A stretch of 64,000 bases of DNA from Nonomuraea pusilla (GCF_900109355.1 NZ_FOBF01000007.1:1-64000); one strand, 5' to 3'. Counted from the first letter of the stretch, positions 1-8,097 are shown. Made by a program: numbers and translations. The notes: generated by a model from the letters alone, not told the origin.

Positions 1-478
1 TGTGGCGCTTGACGAAGAGCAGGTCGGTGTGGGCCTCGATCCGGTGGATCGACGGGTCGTTCACCATCGCGTCGAGCGCGGCGTCCGCCGGCTTCTTGTC
101 GTCGAAGACGCCGAACGTCCGGAAGTCGCCGACGCCCCGGTGCACCTGGAGCCAGCGGCCCTTGGCCCCCGACCCCAGCACCGTGCCGCCGTTCACCGCC
201 GCCGCCGACTCGGCGTCCCAGCGCACCAGCATGCCGCCGCCGTCACCGGCCGCCGCGTACCCGGCGACCCGCACCAGCGTGCCCGCCGGCACCTTCTCCG
301 GCCTGACGGCCAGCAGCTCCGCCACCGTCGCCGCCTCGTACACGGGGTCCTTCAGCTCACTCACCTCGTCCGCGAAGGCGGCGGAGGCGAGCAGGGCGGG
401 GGTGAGCAGGGCGAGACCGCCGGCGCCGGTGGCGAGGAGGGCACGGCGGTTGGGGGGTGGTTGTTGTGAGTGGTTCAC
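1..478 (-). CDS. Tat-exported protein, N-terminal part (runs off left edge)
   Basis: The frame opens at a GTG (476-478) and stays open to the window edge, about 159 codons. The N-terminus carries a twin-arginine signal: an NRRALLATG motif followed by a hydrophobic stretch and a small-residue cleavage region ending ASAAFA near residue 35, so the product is probably exported folded. The visible mature part has a glycine-rich stretch, then FGVFDDKKPADAALDAM, which is reminiscent of the segment preceding right-handed parallel beta-helix domains of pectate-lyase-like or tailspike-like proteins. That family assignment is only a guess because the body of the protein is outside the window. A GAGG sequence about 6 bases upstream may serve as ribosome binding site. 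The upstream gene (IclR regulator) is on the same strand about 200 bases away. Confidence 0.6.
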   Translation of the reverse strand, partial: MNHSQQPPPNRRALLATGAGGLALLTPALLASAAFADEVSELKDPVYEAATVAELLAVRPEKVPAGTLVRVAGYAAAGDGGGMLVRWDAESAAAVNGGTVLGSGAKGRWLQVHRGVGDFRTFGVFDDKKPADAALDAMVNDPSIHRIEAHTDLLFVKRH

Positions 479-677
479 GAAAGGCCTCAACCTTCGGACC
501 GGCCGGGGGGATGCGGCACGGCAAGGCGGGTGGATGAAGGCCGGGCGTAAGCGTGAGTGGCGCTCGCAGGCGGCGGAGCTGCTGACCTGAACCGTCCGCG
601 GTCGGGGGCTGTGACATCGCGGGGGCCAGCTGTTCGCCCGATGTGGGGAGAACCCTAGACAGAGTCGGGGCGGGAAA

Positions 678-1475
678 TCAAGGGCCGTACCCGAGCTCTC
701 GGGAGATCCGGTCGGCGGCGTCGCGCACCTGACGGCCCAGTTCCTGGTACCTGCTCATGGACAGGCCCAGTTTGAGACCGGTGATGCTGATGGCGCCCGC
801 GCAGGCCCCCGAGTGGTCGCGCAGCGCGCTGCCGATGCAGAAGACGCCGTCGGCGTCCTCCTCGTCGTCGACGGCGTAGCCGACGGCGCGCACGTCGCGC
901 AGGTGGTCGAGCAGGCGGTCGAGGTCGGTGATGGTGTGGGAGGTGCGCCGGGGCAGGCCGACCCTCGCGATCACCTCGGCGACCTGCCCGTCGTCGAGCT
1001 GACCGAGCAGCGCCTTGCCCAGGCCGGTGCAGTGCGGCAGCTCCCTGACGCCCATGCGCAGGTCGACCTGGATGCGCTCGCCGTTGCTCACCTGGTCGAT
1101 CACGACCGCCTGGTCGCTCTCGGAGACGGCGAGCCTCGAGTTCATGCCCGTGGCGCGGGTCAGCTCCACCAGAATGGGACGGGCCACGTCCCGCAGCGAG
1201 AGCTGGTCACGGGCCCGGTCGCCGAGCCGGGCGAGCGTCATGCCGAGCCGGTAGCGCCGGTTCATGCCCTCGCCGTCGTCGGCGACGAGGCCGTAGTGCT
1301 GGAGCGTGTAGAGCGTGGCGAAGGCGGAGCTCTTCGACAGGCCGCAGGCCGCCGCGATCTCGGTGACGCTGAGCCCCTGGCCGGGCGGGCCGCCGGCGAG
1401 GGCCTCCAGCACCTCGGCCGCGCGGGCCACGCTGCGGACCCAGTAGCGCGAATTCTCCCCATCACTGTTCGTCAT
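678..1475 (-). CDS. IclR family transcriptional regulator
   Basis: A 265-residue repressor/activator. The N-terminal winged helix-turn-helix spans about residues 12-75 (VTEIAAACGLSKSSAFATLY), followed by the IclR effector-binding domain with the family signatures GLGKALLG and AVGYAVDDEE. The start chosen is the ATG at 1473-1475, which begins MTNSDGENS; a longer open frame upstream exists but would run into the control region and has no family similarity. The gene is divergent from the aminotransferase operon at 1670, and a perfect palindrome sits across its own start codon, so it probably represses itself and controls the neighbouring operon. IclR proteins of this type usually bind small organic acids that are substrates of the adjacent catabolic genes. 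Confidence 0.92.
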   Translation of the reverse strand: MTNSDGENSRYWVRSVARAAEVLEALAGGPPGQGLSVTEIAAACGLSKSSAFATLYTLQHYGLVADDGEGMNRRYRLGMTLARLGDRARDQLSLRDVARPILVELTRATGMNSRLAVSESDQAVVIDQVSNGERIQVDLRMGVRELPHCTGLGKALLGQLDDGQVAEVIARVGLPRRTSHTITDLDRLLDHLRDVRAVGYAVDDEEDADGVFCIGSALRDHSGACAGAISITGLKLGLSMSRYQELGRQVRDAADRISRELGYGP

Positions 1476-1485
1476 GACCGAACAG
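1465..1485. promoter_or_regulatory. Probable IclR operator 1 (overlaps iclR start codon)
   Basis: Perfect inverted repeat CTGTTCG, 7-base spacer, CGAACAG. The spacer contains the start codon of the IclR gene on the minus strand, so occupancy would block its translation start or promoter escape. The same 7-7-7 architecture recurs at 1561-1581, 96 bases away, which is why I read it as a true operator. Confidence 0.7.
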
Positions 1486-1560
1486 CTTACCGGATTCCAC
1501 CGCGACTTATCCACGAGTCGGCATTGACCTTGGAAAACTTGCCGCCTAAGATGCCCACAT

Positions 1561-1581
1561 CTGTTCGGTACTCCCGAATAG
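1561..1581. promoter_or_regulatory. Probable IclR operator 2
   Basis: Inverted repeat CTGTTCG, 7-base spacer, CGAATAG: identical to operator 1 except for one base in the right half-site. It lies about 90 bases upstream of the aminotransferase start, in the divergent intergenic region, where it could cover the promoter of the catabolic operon. A further unpaired GTGTTCG half-site follows at 1581-1587. Confidence 0.68.
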
Positions 1582-1669
1582 TGTTCGTAACTCATCCACC
1601 TGCGGCGGAAACACGAACGTCACACCGGTACGGGGCTGGTACCGGTGCGGCGGCCAAGGAGACCATGTG

Positions 1670-3025
1670 ATGCAGCAACCGGCCCCGTCCACGTCACTGC
1701 CCGAACGCGCCCGCCGGGTCATCCCCGGCGGCGTCAACAGCGGGCAGCGCAACGTCCCCGGCCTCACCGACCTGGTGATCAGCCGGGCGCAGGGCGCCAG
1801 CTTCTGGGACTCGGACGGGCGGCAGTACACCGACTACCACGCGGCCTTCGGCCCTCCCCTGCTCGGCCACAACGACCCCGACGTCGCCGGCGCAGTCGCC
1901 GAGGCCGGGCGGAAGCTGGACCTGTGCGGCGTGGGCGTCACCGAGGGCGAGATCGAGCTGGCCGAGACCCTCGTCGAGCTCATCCCCAGCATGGAGCGGG
2001 TGCTGCTCACCAGCACCGGCTCGGAGGCGACCTTCCACGCCCTGCGCGTCGCGCGGGCCGTGACCGGCCGCCGCCTGGTGGTGAAGTTCCAGGGCTGCTA
2101 CCACGGCTGGCACGACTCGGTCAGCCTGAACGTCATCTCCGCCCCCGAGCGGGTCGGCGGCAAGGACCCCATCTCGACCGGCATCCTGCCCGAGGTGCTC
2201 GACGCCACCCTCGTGCTGCGCTTCAACGACCCGGACGGGGTGCGGGCCGCGTTCGCCGAGCACGGCGCCGACATCGCCGCCGTCATCGTCGAGCCCGTGC
2301 CGCACAACGTCGGATGCCTGCTCCCCGAGCAGGAGTTCCTCCAGACCCTGCGCGACGAGTGCACCGCCCACGGCAGCGTGCTGGTCTTCGACGAGGTGAT
2401 CACCGGCATCCGGCACGGCCTCGCCGGCTGGCAGGGCGTCAGCGGCGTCGTCCCCGACCTCACCACCATGGGCAAGGCCATCGCGAACGGCTACCCGGTC
2501 GGCGCGCTCGGAGGCCGCGCGGACCTCATGGACCAGTTCAGCTCCAGGCCCGGCGCGCCGGTGTTCTTCGCCGGCACCTACAACGGCCACCCCGCGGTCG
2601 TCGCCGCCGCCCTCGCCACGCTGCGCAAGCTGCGCGCCGAACCGGTGCACGAGCACGTGTTCCGCCTGGGCGAGCGGGTGCGCGCCGAGCTGCCCGGCGT
2701 GCTCGCCCCGCTCGGCGTCCCCGCGGTCGTCACCGGGTACGGCTCGGTGTTCGTCACGTACTTCATGGACGAGCTGCCCCGCACCTACGAGGACCTCCTC
2801 GCCAACGACACCGGGATGTTCGTCGGGTACCGTCGCCGCATGGTCGACCAGGGCATCTTCGAGCTGCCGCTCAACCTCAAGCGCAGCCACCTCTCCTACG
2901 CGCACACCGACGCCGACGTGGACCGGCTGCTGGAGGCGACCGAGCGCGCCGTGCGCGAGCAGCTCGCCGCCGGCGACGCCGTCGCCGACCTCAGCGGCGC
3001 CTCCACGATGGGAGGGGCCCGCTGA
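1670..3025 (+). CDS. Class III aminotransferase, glutamate-1-semialdehyde aminomutase type
   Basis: A 451-residue PLP-dependent enzyme of fold type I. Visible are the phosphate-binding TSTGSEA (about residues 114-120), the cofactor aspartate in LVFDEV (D241) and the Schiff-base lysine in TTMGKAIANGYP (about K269). The opening with PGGVNSGQR resembles glutamate-1-semialdehyde aminomutases, but the gene sits in a catabolic operon rather than with heme genes, so it more likely transaminates or isomerises an amino-keto compound of the pathway. The ATG at 1670 is preferred; a GTG at 1667 directly before it is an alternative. Its TGA shares one base with the start of the next gene, indicating translational coupling. 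Regulation by the divergent IclR protein is inferred from the operators. Confidence 0.88.
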   Translation: MQQPAPSTSLPERARRVIPGGVNSGQRNVPGLTDLVISRAQGASFWDSDGRQYTDYHAAFGPPLLGHNDPDVAGAVAEAGRKLDLCGVGVTEGEIELAETLVELIPSMERVLLTSTGSEATFHALRVARAVTGRRLVVKFQGCYHGWHDSVSLNVISAPERVGGKDPISTGILPEVLDATLVLRFNDPDGVRAAFAEHGADIAAVIVEPVPHNVGCLLPEQEFLQTLRDECTAHGSVLVFDEVITGIRHGLAGWQGVSGVVPDLTTMGKAIANGYPVGALGGRADLMDQFSSRPGAPVFFAGTYNGHPAVVAAALATLRKLRAEPVHEHVFRLGERVRAELPGVLAPLGVPAVVTGYGSVFVTYFMDELPRTYEDLLANDTGMFVGYRRRMVDQGIFELPLNLKRSHLSYAHTDADVDRLLEATERAVREQLAAGDAVADLSGASTMGGAR

Positions 3026-4212
3026 TGCTGACGGTCGACACGTCACGCCCGGTGGGCCCCGCCGGGCGCATCAGCCGCGTCGAGACCCTCACGCTGGGCA
3101 CCGCCTGGCGCGACTTCAGCTACGTGCGCGTCCACACCGACGAGGGCCTGACCGGCGTCGGCGAGATCACCCACCCGTTCCGCGCCAGGGAGACCTGTCA
3201 GCTCGCCGAGGCGATGGCGGAGCGGCACCTGATCGGCGCCGACCCCTTCGACGTCGAGGAGATCTGGCTGCGGCTCTACCAGGGCGACTTCCTGCGCGGC
3301 GGCGACGTCGGCGGCATCGTCGTCTCGGGCGTGGACCAGGCCCTGTACGACCTCATGGGCAAGGCGCTCGGCGTGCCCGCCTACCGGCTCACCGGCGGCG
3401 CCTGCCGCGACCGCGTGCGGGTGTACGCCAACGGCTGGTACACCGGCGACAGGGAGCCGGGCGCGTTCGCCGCGCGGGCCAAGGAGACCGTGGCCAAGGG
3501 GTACACGGCGCTGAAGTTCGACCCGTTCGGCGCGGGCCTCGGCGAGCTGTCGCGCGCCGAGCTGCGGCTGTCGCTCGACATCGTGGCGGCCGTGCGCGAG
3601 GCCGTGGGCCCCGACGTGGACCTGTTCGTCGAGGGGCACGCCCGCTTCGCCTTCCACACGGCGGCGCGGCTGGTCAGGGAGCTGGAGCCGTACGACATCG
3701 GGTGGTTCGAGGAGCCGCTGCCGTGGACGCACATCGAGCGGTACGCGGAGCTGCGGCAGCGGGCGGCCTTCCCGATCTCGGGCGGTGAGCACTTCCACAA
3801 CCGCTACGAGTACGCCAGGCTGTTCGCCACCGACGCGGTGGACATCATCCAGCCGGACCTGTCGATGGCGGGCGGCTTCACCGAGGTGCGCAAGCTGGCC
3901 GCGCTGGCCGACCTGCACGCGATGACGGTCGCGCCGCACAACTCCAACTCGCCGCTGTGCACGACGGCGTCGGTGCACGCGGTGCTCGGCATCCCGAACT
4001 TCACCATCCTGGAGACGTTCGACGGGCTGCTGGAGCCGTACGTGTTCGAGGCGGTCCGGGGCGCACTCCCCGTCGAGTCCGGATATATAGGTATTCCTGA
4101 GAAGCCGGGGCTGGGGATCGACCTGGCCGACGAGGTCTTCGAGGAGCACCCGCCGAGCCACCGCTTCTGGAACATGTTCGCCGAGGGCTGGGAGAAGCGG
4201 GACCGCCGATGA
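3025..4212 (+). CDS. Enolase-superfamily enzyme (mandelate racemase/muconate lactonizing type)
   Basis: A 395-residue protein with the N-terminal capping domain (residues 1-125) and the TIM-barrel. The catalytic and metal positions can be followed: K164 and D166 in TALKFDPFG on the second strand, E203 and H205 in FVEGHARF, E229 in WFEEPLPW, E255 in SGGEHFHN, D278, and H305 in APHNSNS. The E-x-H on the third strand resembles the sugar-acid dehydratases (galactonate or gluconate dehydratase types) more than mandelate racemase itself, so dehydration of an acid sugar or hydroxy-acid is the likeliest reaction; the substrate cannot be read from sequence. Second gene of the IclR-linked operon, overlapping its neighbours by one and four bases. 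Confidence 0.88.
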   Translation: MLTVDTSRPVGPAGRISRVETLTLGTAWRDFSYVRVHTDEGLTGVGEITHPFRARETCQLAEAMAERHLIGADPFDVEEIWLRLYQGDFLRGGDVGGIVVSGVDQALYDLMGKALGVPAYRLTGGACRDRVRVYANGWYTGDREPGAFAARAKETVAKGYTALKFDPFGAGLGELSRAELRLSLDIVAAVREAVGPDVDLFVEGHARFAFHTAARLVRELEPYDIGWFEEPLPWTHIERYAELRQRAAFPISGGEHFHNRYEYARLFATDAVDIIQPDLSMAGGFTEVRKLAALADLHAMTVAPHNSNSPLCTTASVHAVLGIPNFTILETFDGLLEPYVFEAVRGALPVESGYIGIPEKPGLGIDLADEVFEEHPPSHRFWNMFAEGWEKRDRR

Positions 4213-5051
4213 TCGTGGACGTCCACTCGCACCTGTTCACCTGTCCGGACGACGTGGGCGACCCCTTCGCCGCGGAGTCGGCCCGCGCGCACGGAGGTCA
4301 CGTCGACCTCTCCGTGCGCTGGGCCGACTACGCGGCCTCCGCGCCGCAGGACACGCGTACCGTCGTGGTGGGCGGCAAGGCCCGCAGGTCGGGCCTGTGG
4401 GTGGACGACGCCGCCGTGGCCGCGTACGCGGCCGAGCACCCCGACCGGCTCATCGGCTACCTGTCGCTCGACCCCACCCAGCCGGGCTGGCGCGACGAAC
4501 TGGAGCACGGCCACCAGGACCTGGGGCTGCGCGGCATCAAGCTCATGCCGATGTACGCGGGCTTCGACCCGGCCGCCCCCGAGTACGACGACCTGTACGC
4601 CTACGCCGAGCGGCACGGGCTGCCGCTGCTGGTGCACACCGGCACCACGTTCGTGTCGGCCGCGCCGCTGCGCTGGGCGCTGCCCGTGCACCTGGACGAG
4701 GTCGCCATCCGCCACCCGGAGCTGCGGATGGTCCTCGCCCACCTGGGGCACCCGTTCGAGGGCGAGTGCATCGCGGTCATCCGCAAGCACCGCCACGTCT
4801 ACGCCGACGTGTCGGCGCTGCACTACCGGCCGTTCCAGCTCTGGCACAGCCTCCGGCTCGTGCAGGACTACGGCGTGTGGCCCAAGCTGCTGTTCGGCAG
4901 CGACTACCCGTTCACGACGGTCGACGCCTCGATCGACGGGCTGCGGGCGGTCGGCGCCGTGCCCGGCATCCCCGGGCTGCCGCCGCTCGACCGCGACGAG
5001 ATCGAGCGCCTGATCCACCGCGACGCGCTGCCGCTGCTGGGGCTGTCGTGA
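4209..5051 (+). CDS. Amidohydrolase family protein (amidohydrolase 2 / ACMSD-like)
   Basis: A 280-residue TIM-barrel metal-dependent hydrolase. The first-strand metal motif H-x-H is at residues 6 and 8 (VDVHSHLF), a lysine-free middle strand carries GIKLMPMYAGF, the fourth-strand histidine is in LLVHTGTTF, and the terminal metal aspartate is in FGSDYPFTT. This belongs to the amidohydrolase-2 group, which includes decarboxylases, lactonases and hydrolases of dicarboxylic acids; lactone hydrolysis or C-C/decarboxylation chemistry would suit the operon with a dehydratase and SDR. ATGA overlap with the preceding gene and GTGA overlap with the following SDR show it is translated as part of one unit. 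Confidence 0.85.
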   Translation: MIVDVHSHLFTCPDDVGDPFAAESARAHGGHVDLSVRWADYAASAPQDTRTVVVGGKARRSGLWVDDAAVAAYAAEHPDRLIGYLSLDPTQPGWRDELEHGHQDLGLRGIKLMPMYAGFDPAAPEYDDLYAYAERHGLPLLVHTGTTFVSAAPLRWALPVHLDEVAIRHPELRMVLAHLGHPFEGECIAVIRKHRHVYADVSALHYRPFQLWHSLRLVQDYGVWPKLLFGSDYPFTTVDASIDGLRAVGAVPGIPGLPPLDRDEIERLIHRDALPLLGLS

Positions 5052-5869
5052 GCGGCCGGTTCGGGCTGGAGGGGCGGCGGGCGGTCGTCACCGGCGCCGC
5101 CCGCGGCCTCGGGCAGGCCATCGCCGCCGCCCTCGCCGAGGCGGGCGCCGACCTCGTGCTCGTGGACCGGCCAGGGGGGCCACCCCTGGAGGACACCAGG
5201 GCGCTGGTCGAGGCGCACGGCCGGGCCTGCGAGACGGTCGCGTACGACCTCGCCGACACCGAGGGGCTCGCCGGCCTGGCCGACCGGCTGTGGGCGGAGC
5301 GGCCCGTGGACGTGCTCGTCAACAACGCCGGCATCGCCCGCCTCGAGCACTTCAACGAGATCACCGTGGCGGGCTGGCGGGAGATCATGGCGGTCAACCT
5401 CGACGCCGTGTTCTTCCTGTCGCAGCGCGTCGCCGAGCACATGATCGCCTCGGGCGTGCGCGGCAGGATCGTCAACGTGTCGTCCAAGAACGGCCTGATG
5501 GCCGAGGCGGGGCTGGCCCACTACAACGCCTCCAAGGGCGCGGTGGAGCTGGTCACCCGGTCGCTCGCGGCCGAGCTGGGCCGCCACGGCATCACCGTGA
5601 ACGCGGTGGCCCCCGGCATGATCGCCACGCCGATCGACGGGGAGTTCCCGTTCGACAGGCAGGCGTTCGAGTCCGCCTGGGCCGAGCGCATCCCGCTGGC
5701 CGGCGGCTACGGCGAACCCGACGACGTCGCGGGCGCGGTGGTCTACCTCGCCTCCGGCGCCGCCAGGTACGTCACCGGGGCCACCCTCGTGGTGGACGGC
5801 GGCGTGCTCGCCGACCAGATGCCCCGGCACCGGTTCATGACGCCCTACCGGTCGAGCCTCGACCGGTAG
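5048..5869 (+). CDS. SDR family oxidoreductase
   Basis: A 273-residue classical short-chain dehydrogenase/reductase. The Rossmann motif TGAARGLG is at about residues 15-22, NNAGIA near residue 95, the catalytic serine in VNVSSKNG and the YNASK motif near residue 160, and the C-terminal Y(V)TGATLVVDGG typical of beta-oxoacyl-reductase-like members. The GTG start overlaps the amidohydrolase stop as GTGA and is chosen over longer in-frame openings that would lie inside the upstream gene. Last gene of the IclR-linked operon; likely interconverts an alcohol and ketone intermediate. The reading frame ends inside a strong hairpin that is probably the operon terminator. Confidence 0.9.
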   Translation: MSGRFGLEGRRAVVTGAARGLGQAIAAALAEAGADLVLVDRPGGPPLEDTRALVEAHGRACETVAYDLADTEGLAGLADRLWAERPVDVLVNNAGIARLEHFNEITVAGWREIMAVNLDAVFFLSQRVAEHMIASGVRGRIVNVSSKNGLMAEAGLAHYNASKGAVELVTRSLAAELGRHGITVNAVAPGMIATPIDGEFPFDRQAFESAWAERIPLAGGYGEPDDVAGAVVYLASGAARYVTGATLVVDGGVLADQMPRHRFMTPYRSSLDR

Positions 5870-5872
5870 GGC
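5842..5872 (+). terminator. Terminator hairpin overlapping the SDR stop codon
   Basis: Perfect 15-base inverted repeat GCCCTACCGGTCGAG / CTCGACCGGTAGGGC with one base between the arms (real loop 3-5 bases). The TAG stop at 5867-5869 is inside the right arm, so the last residues (RSSLDR) are encoded by the hairpin. Ends the IclR-linked operon. Confidence 0.75.
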
Positions 5873-6120
5873 CCGTCCATCTCCGTGGAAGATCTCCGGA
5901 AGTGACGCCGGCAGCCTGATGACGGGCGTTCCACCGTTGTGTGACGGTCTGATGACGACCGCACTGACCAGGAGTTCTCCGCTGGTTCGGTGAAGACGTG
6001 AAGACCAACAGCTTTGCTACGCGACGCCGTCCGATCAAGATGGCACCGGCTCCCCCGCCTCCCGGCCCGCGCGGCGGACCGCAGCCGGGCGGAGACCGGG
6101 CGTCCGCGACGAGCGGAGGA

Positions 6121-6358
6121 TCAGCGAGCCGCTGAAGGCTGTCGCTTCCCAGCCGAGATCATCATGTGAGTGCCGAGGAACCTCTTCTTCCACGCGACGG
6201 AGGCGAAGCCGGCCCGGCCTCCCGGCTTGAGCACGCGGTACTGCTCGGCGAGCACGCGCTCGGCAGCGTCGACGCCGCGGAGGAGACAGCCGTGCGTGAC
6301 GGAGGGCGATGACGCCGGTGCCGGTGGCGACGTCGAGCATGCTGCCACCGGGAGGGCA
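6121..6358 (-). pseudogene. Remnant of a class I SAM-dependent methyltransferase
   Basis: Two pieces of a UbiE/MenG-like methyltransferase survive in different frames. One reads PGGSMLDVATGTGVIALRHA, the SAM-binding motif I; the other, in a shifted frame, reads AAERVLAEQYRVLKPGGRAGFASVAW, the region around the later LKPGG strand. In intact enzymes about 60-80 residues separate these motifs, but here only about 25 codons do, so there is both an internal deletion and a frameshift. A stop codon lies a few codons upstream of motif I. No start or complete domain remains. The surrounding 5870-6445 stretch otherwise shows no gene I can support. Confidence 0.6.
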
Positions 6359-6445
6359 CTACATCTCGGAACCGGGCTTCCGGTTCGGGGCGCCCTCCGC
6401 GGGAGTCGCGGCCGGGGTGAGGGATGCTCCGGGCTGGGAGCACGG

Positions 6446-7129
6446 CTACCGGATCTCCTCGGACGACGGCGTACGCGCGACGTCCGGCTGGACGCGGCCG
6501 AGGGCCTCGCGGACAGCGGCGACCGCGGTCGCCCCGGCGACCTCCACCGGTTCCGTGCTGCGCAGCGCGCGGCTCAGCACGAAGGCCCCCTCCAGCCCGG
6601 CCAGCATGGAGATCATGAGCATGCGCCCCGTCTCGCGCGACAGGCCCGACCCGGCGAGCCGCTCGGTGCCGGCGTCGATCCAGCTTCCGAAGACCTCCGC
6701 GGTGACCTGGCGGAGCGGCTCATTGGTGCTGGCGACCTCCAGCGCGACGGCGGCGATCGGGCAGGCGTCCGCGTAACCGGTCTCCCGGAGCGTCTCGGCC
6801 GCCCCGGCGAAGAAGTCGTGCACGCCGGTGAGCACGTCGGGGGCGGCGTCCATGATCGTCTCGAACAGGCGGAGGTACATCGCACCGGACCAGCGGATGA
6901 CCTCCGCGCCCAGGTGCTCCTTGCCGCCGGGGAAGAAGTGGTAGATCGAGCCGAACGGCGCGCCGGCCTCGGTCGCGATCTGCTTCAGGCCGGTGCCGGT
7001 GTATCCGTTGCGGCGGAAGAGGTCGCCGCTGGCTTCCATGATCCGGCCTCTGGTGTCCCTGTTCGCCCCTCTACCGCCTCTCATGTCCTTCGACTTTCCG
7101 GGCTCTCCGCTGTCTCCGATGCCTGCCAT
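6446..7129 (-). CDS. TetR/AcrR family transcriptional regulator
   Basis: A 227-residue regulator. The TetR helix-turn-helix is clear: GRIMEASGDLFRRNGYTGTGL, then KQIATEAGAPFGSIYHFFPGGKEHL, at about residues 28-75. The C-terminal part fits the TetR_C group found in LmrA/YxaF-like proteins. The start at 7129 has a GGAG about five bases upstream; an internal ATG at 7084 (MRGGRGANRD) would give a more usual N-terminus and is a real alternative. Divergent from the alpha/beta hydrolase, with a palindrome in the 70-base gap, so it probably regulates itself and the hydrolase. Confidence 0.9.
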   Translation of the reverse strand: MAGIGDSGEPGKSKDMRGGRGANRDTRGRIMEASGDLFRRNGYTGTGLKQIATEAGAPFGSIYHFFPGGKEHLGAEVIRWSGAMYLRLFETIMDAAPDVLTGVHDFFAGAAETLRETGYADACPIAAVALEVASTNEPLRQVTAEVFGSWIDAGTERLAGSGLSRETGRMLMISMLAGLEGAFVLSRALRSTEPVEVAGATAVAAVREALGRVQPDVARTPSSEEIR

Positions 7130-7183
7130 CCACGCTCCACGGCTGCGGCTGTCGCGTCACTCTCGCCTATAGGATAACGTCCC

Positions 7184-7199
7184 GATAGAACGATCTATC
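7184..7199. promoter_or_regulatory. Candidate TetR operator between TetR and hydrolase genes
   Basis: Perfect inverted repeat GATAGA, 4-base spacer, TCTATC, in the short divergent gap. A second small palindrome, CCTATAGG, lies at 7166-7173. Size and position suit a TetR-family dimer. Confidence 0.5.
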
Positions 7200-7225
7200 A
7201 AGTGCGACGAAGTGTGGGTGCGGCC

Positions 7226-8086
7226 ATGCCTGAGATCGAACTGTCCGCGGGAACCCTCGACTACGAGGACACCGGCGGTGACGGCCCCGTCGTCGTCCTC
7301 CTGCACGGCCTCACCATCGACAGTTCGGTGTGGCGGCACGTCGTGGCGGACCTGCGGGCGGACCACCGCTGCGTCCTGCCCACCCTCCCCTTGGGCAGCC
7401 ACCGGCGTCCCATGCGTCCAGACGCCGACCTCTCCCTGCGCGGGCTCGCCCTCCTGGTGGGCGAGTTCCTGGAACGACTCGACCTTCGCGAGGTGACCCT
7501 GGTGCTCAACGACTGGGGCGGCGCGCAGCTGCTGGTCGCCGAGGGGCGCGCCGGGCGGGTCGGCCGGCTCGTCCTCAGCGCCTGCGAGGCTTTCGACAAC
7601 TATCCGCCGGGCATCCCCGGACGCGCCATCGCGCTCGCCGCCAGGCTCCCCGGCGGGCTCCTGTCCACCATGCAGTTGCTCCGGACGGAACCGATGCGCC
7701 GGATGCCGGGAGGCTGGGGGTGGATGAGCAAGCGCCCGGTGCCCCGTGACGTCATGGACTCCTGGTTCCGCCCCGCCCGCACCCAGCGGGAGATCCGTCG
7801 CGACATCGCCAAGTACACGGGCTCGATACCGCCGAGGCCGGAGCTGCTCGAACTGGCGGGCCGCATGCGGTCCTTCGACCGGCCCGTCCTCGTCGCGTGG
7901 GCGACCGAGGACCGCCTGATGCCCCGCGAACACGGCCGGCGGCTGGCCGAGCTCTTCCCTGACGCCAGGCTCGTCGAGATCGAGGACAGCTACACCCTGA
8001 TCCCGGAGGACCAGCCGGAGGTGCTCACCCGTGCCATCCGTGAGTTCATCCGCGACACCGAGATCCCCGCGACGAGCTCCCCCTGA
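7226..8086 (+). CDS. Alpha/beta hydrolase with haloalkane-dehalogenase-like nucleophile elbow
   Basis: A 286-residue alpha/beta hydrolase fold protein. The oxyanion-hole motif LLHGLT is at residues 25-30, the nucleophile elbow reads LNDWGGAQ with aspartate D96 in place of serine as in haloalkane dehalogenases and some epoxide hydrolases, and an acidic residue follows in ATEDR (D229). The position where the catalytic histidine normally sits reads EDSYTLIPEDQP (about 253-264), with Tyr-Thr instead of a Gly-His, so the standard triad looks incomplete. ATG at 7226 is preferred over a GTG eight codons upstream. Probably under control of the divergent TetR. Confidence 0.82.
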   Translation: MPEIELSAGTLDYEDTGGDGPVVVLLHGLTIDSSVWRHVVADLRADHRCVLPTLPLGSHRRPMRPDADLSLRGLALLVGEFLERLDLREVTLVLNDWGGAQLLVAEGRAGRVGRLVLSACEAFDNYPPGIPGRAIALAARLPGGLLSTMQLLRTEPMRRMPGGWGWMSKRPVPRDVMDSWFRPARTQREIRRDIAKYTGSIPPRPELLELAGRMRSFDRPVLVAWATEDRLMPREHGRRLAELFPDARLVEIEDSYTLIPEDQPEVLTRAIREFIRDTEIPATSSP

Positions 8087-8097
8087 CCTCGCACCGC

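Noticed and set aside
1670..3025. Heme biosynthesis gene hemL
   Set aside because: It belongs to the same fold group but sits in an IclR-controlled catabolic operon without other heme genes.
5835..6038. Small minus-strand frame (67 residues) after the SDR gene
   Set aside because: No recognisable domain, no ribosome binding site, and it overlaps the terminator hairpin.
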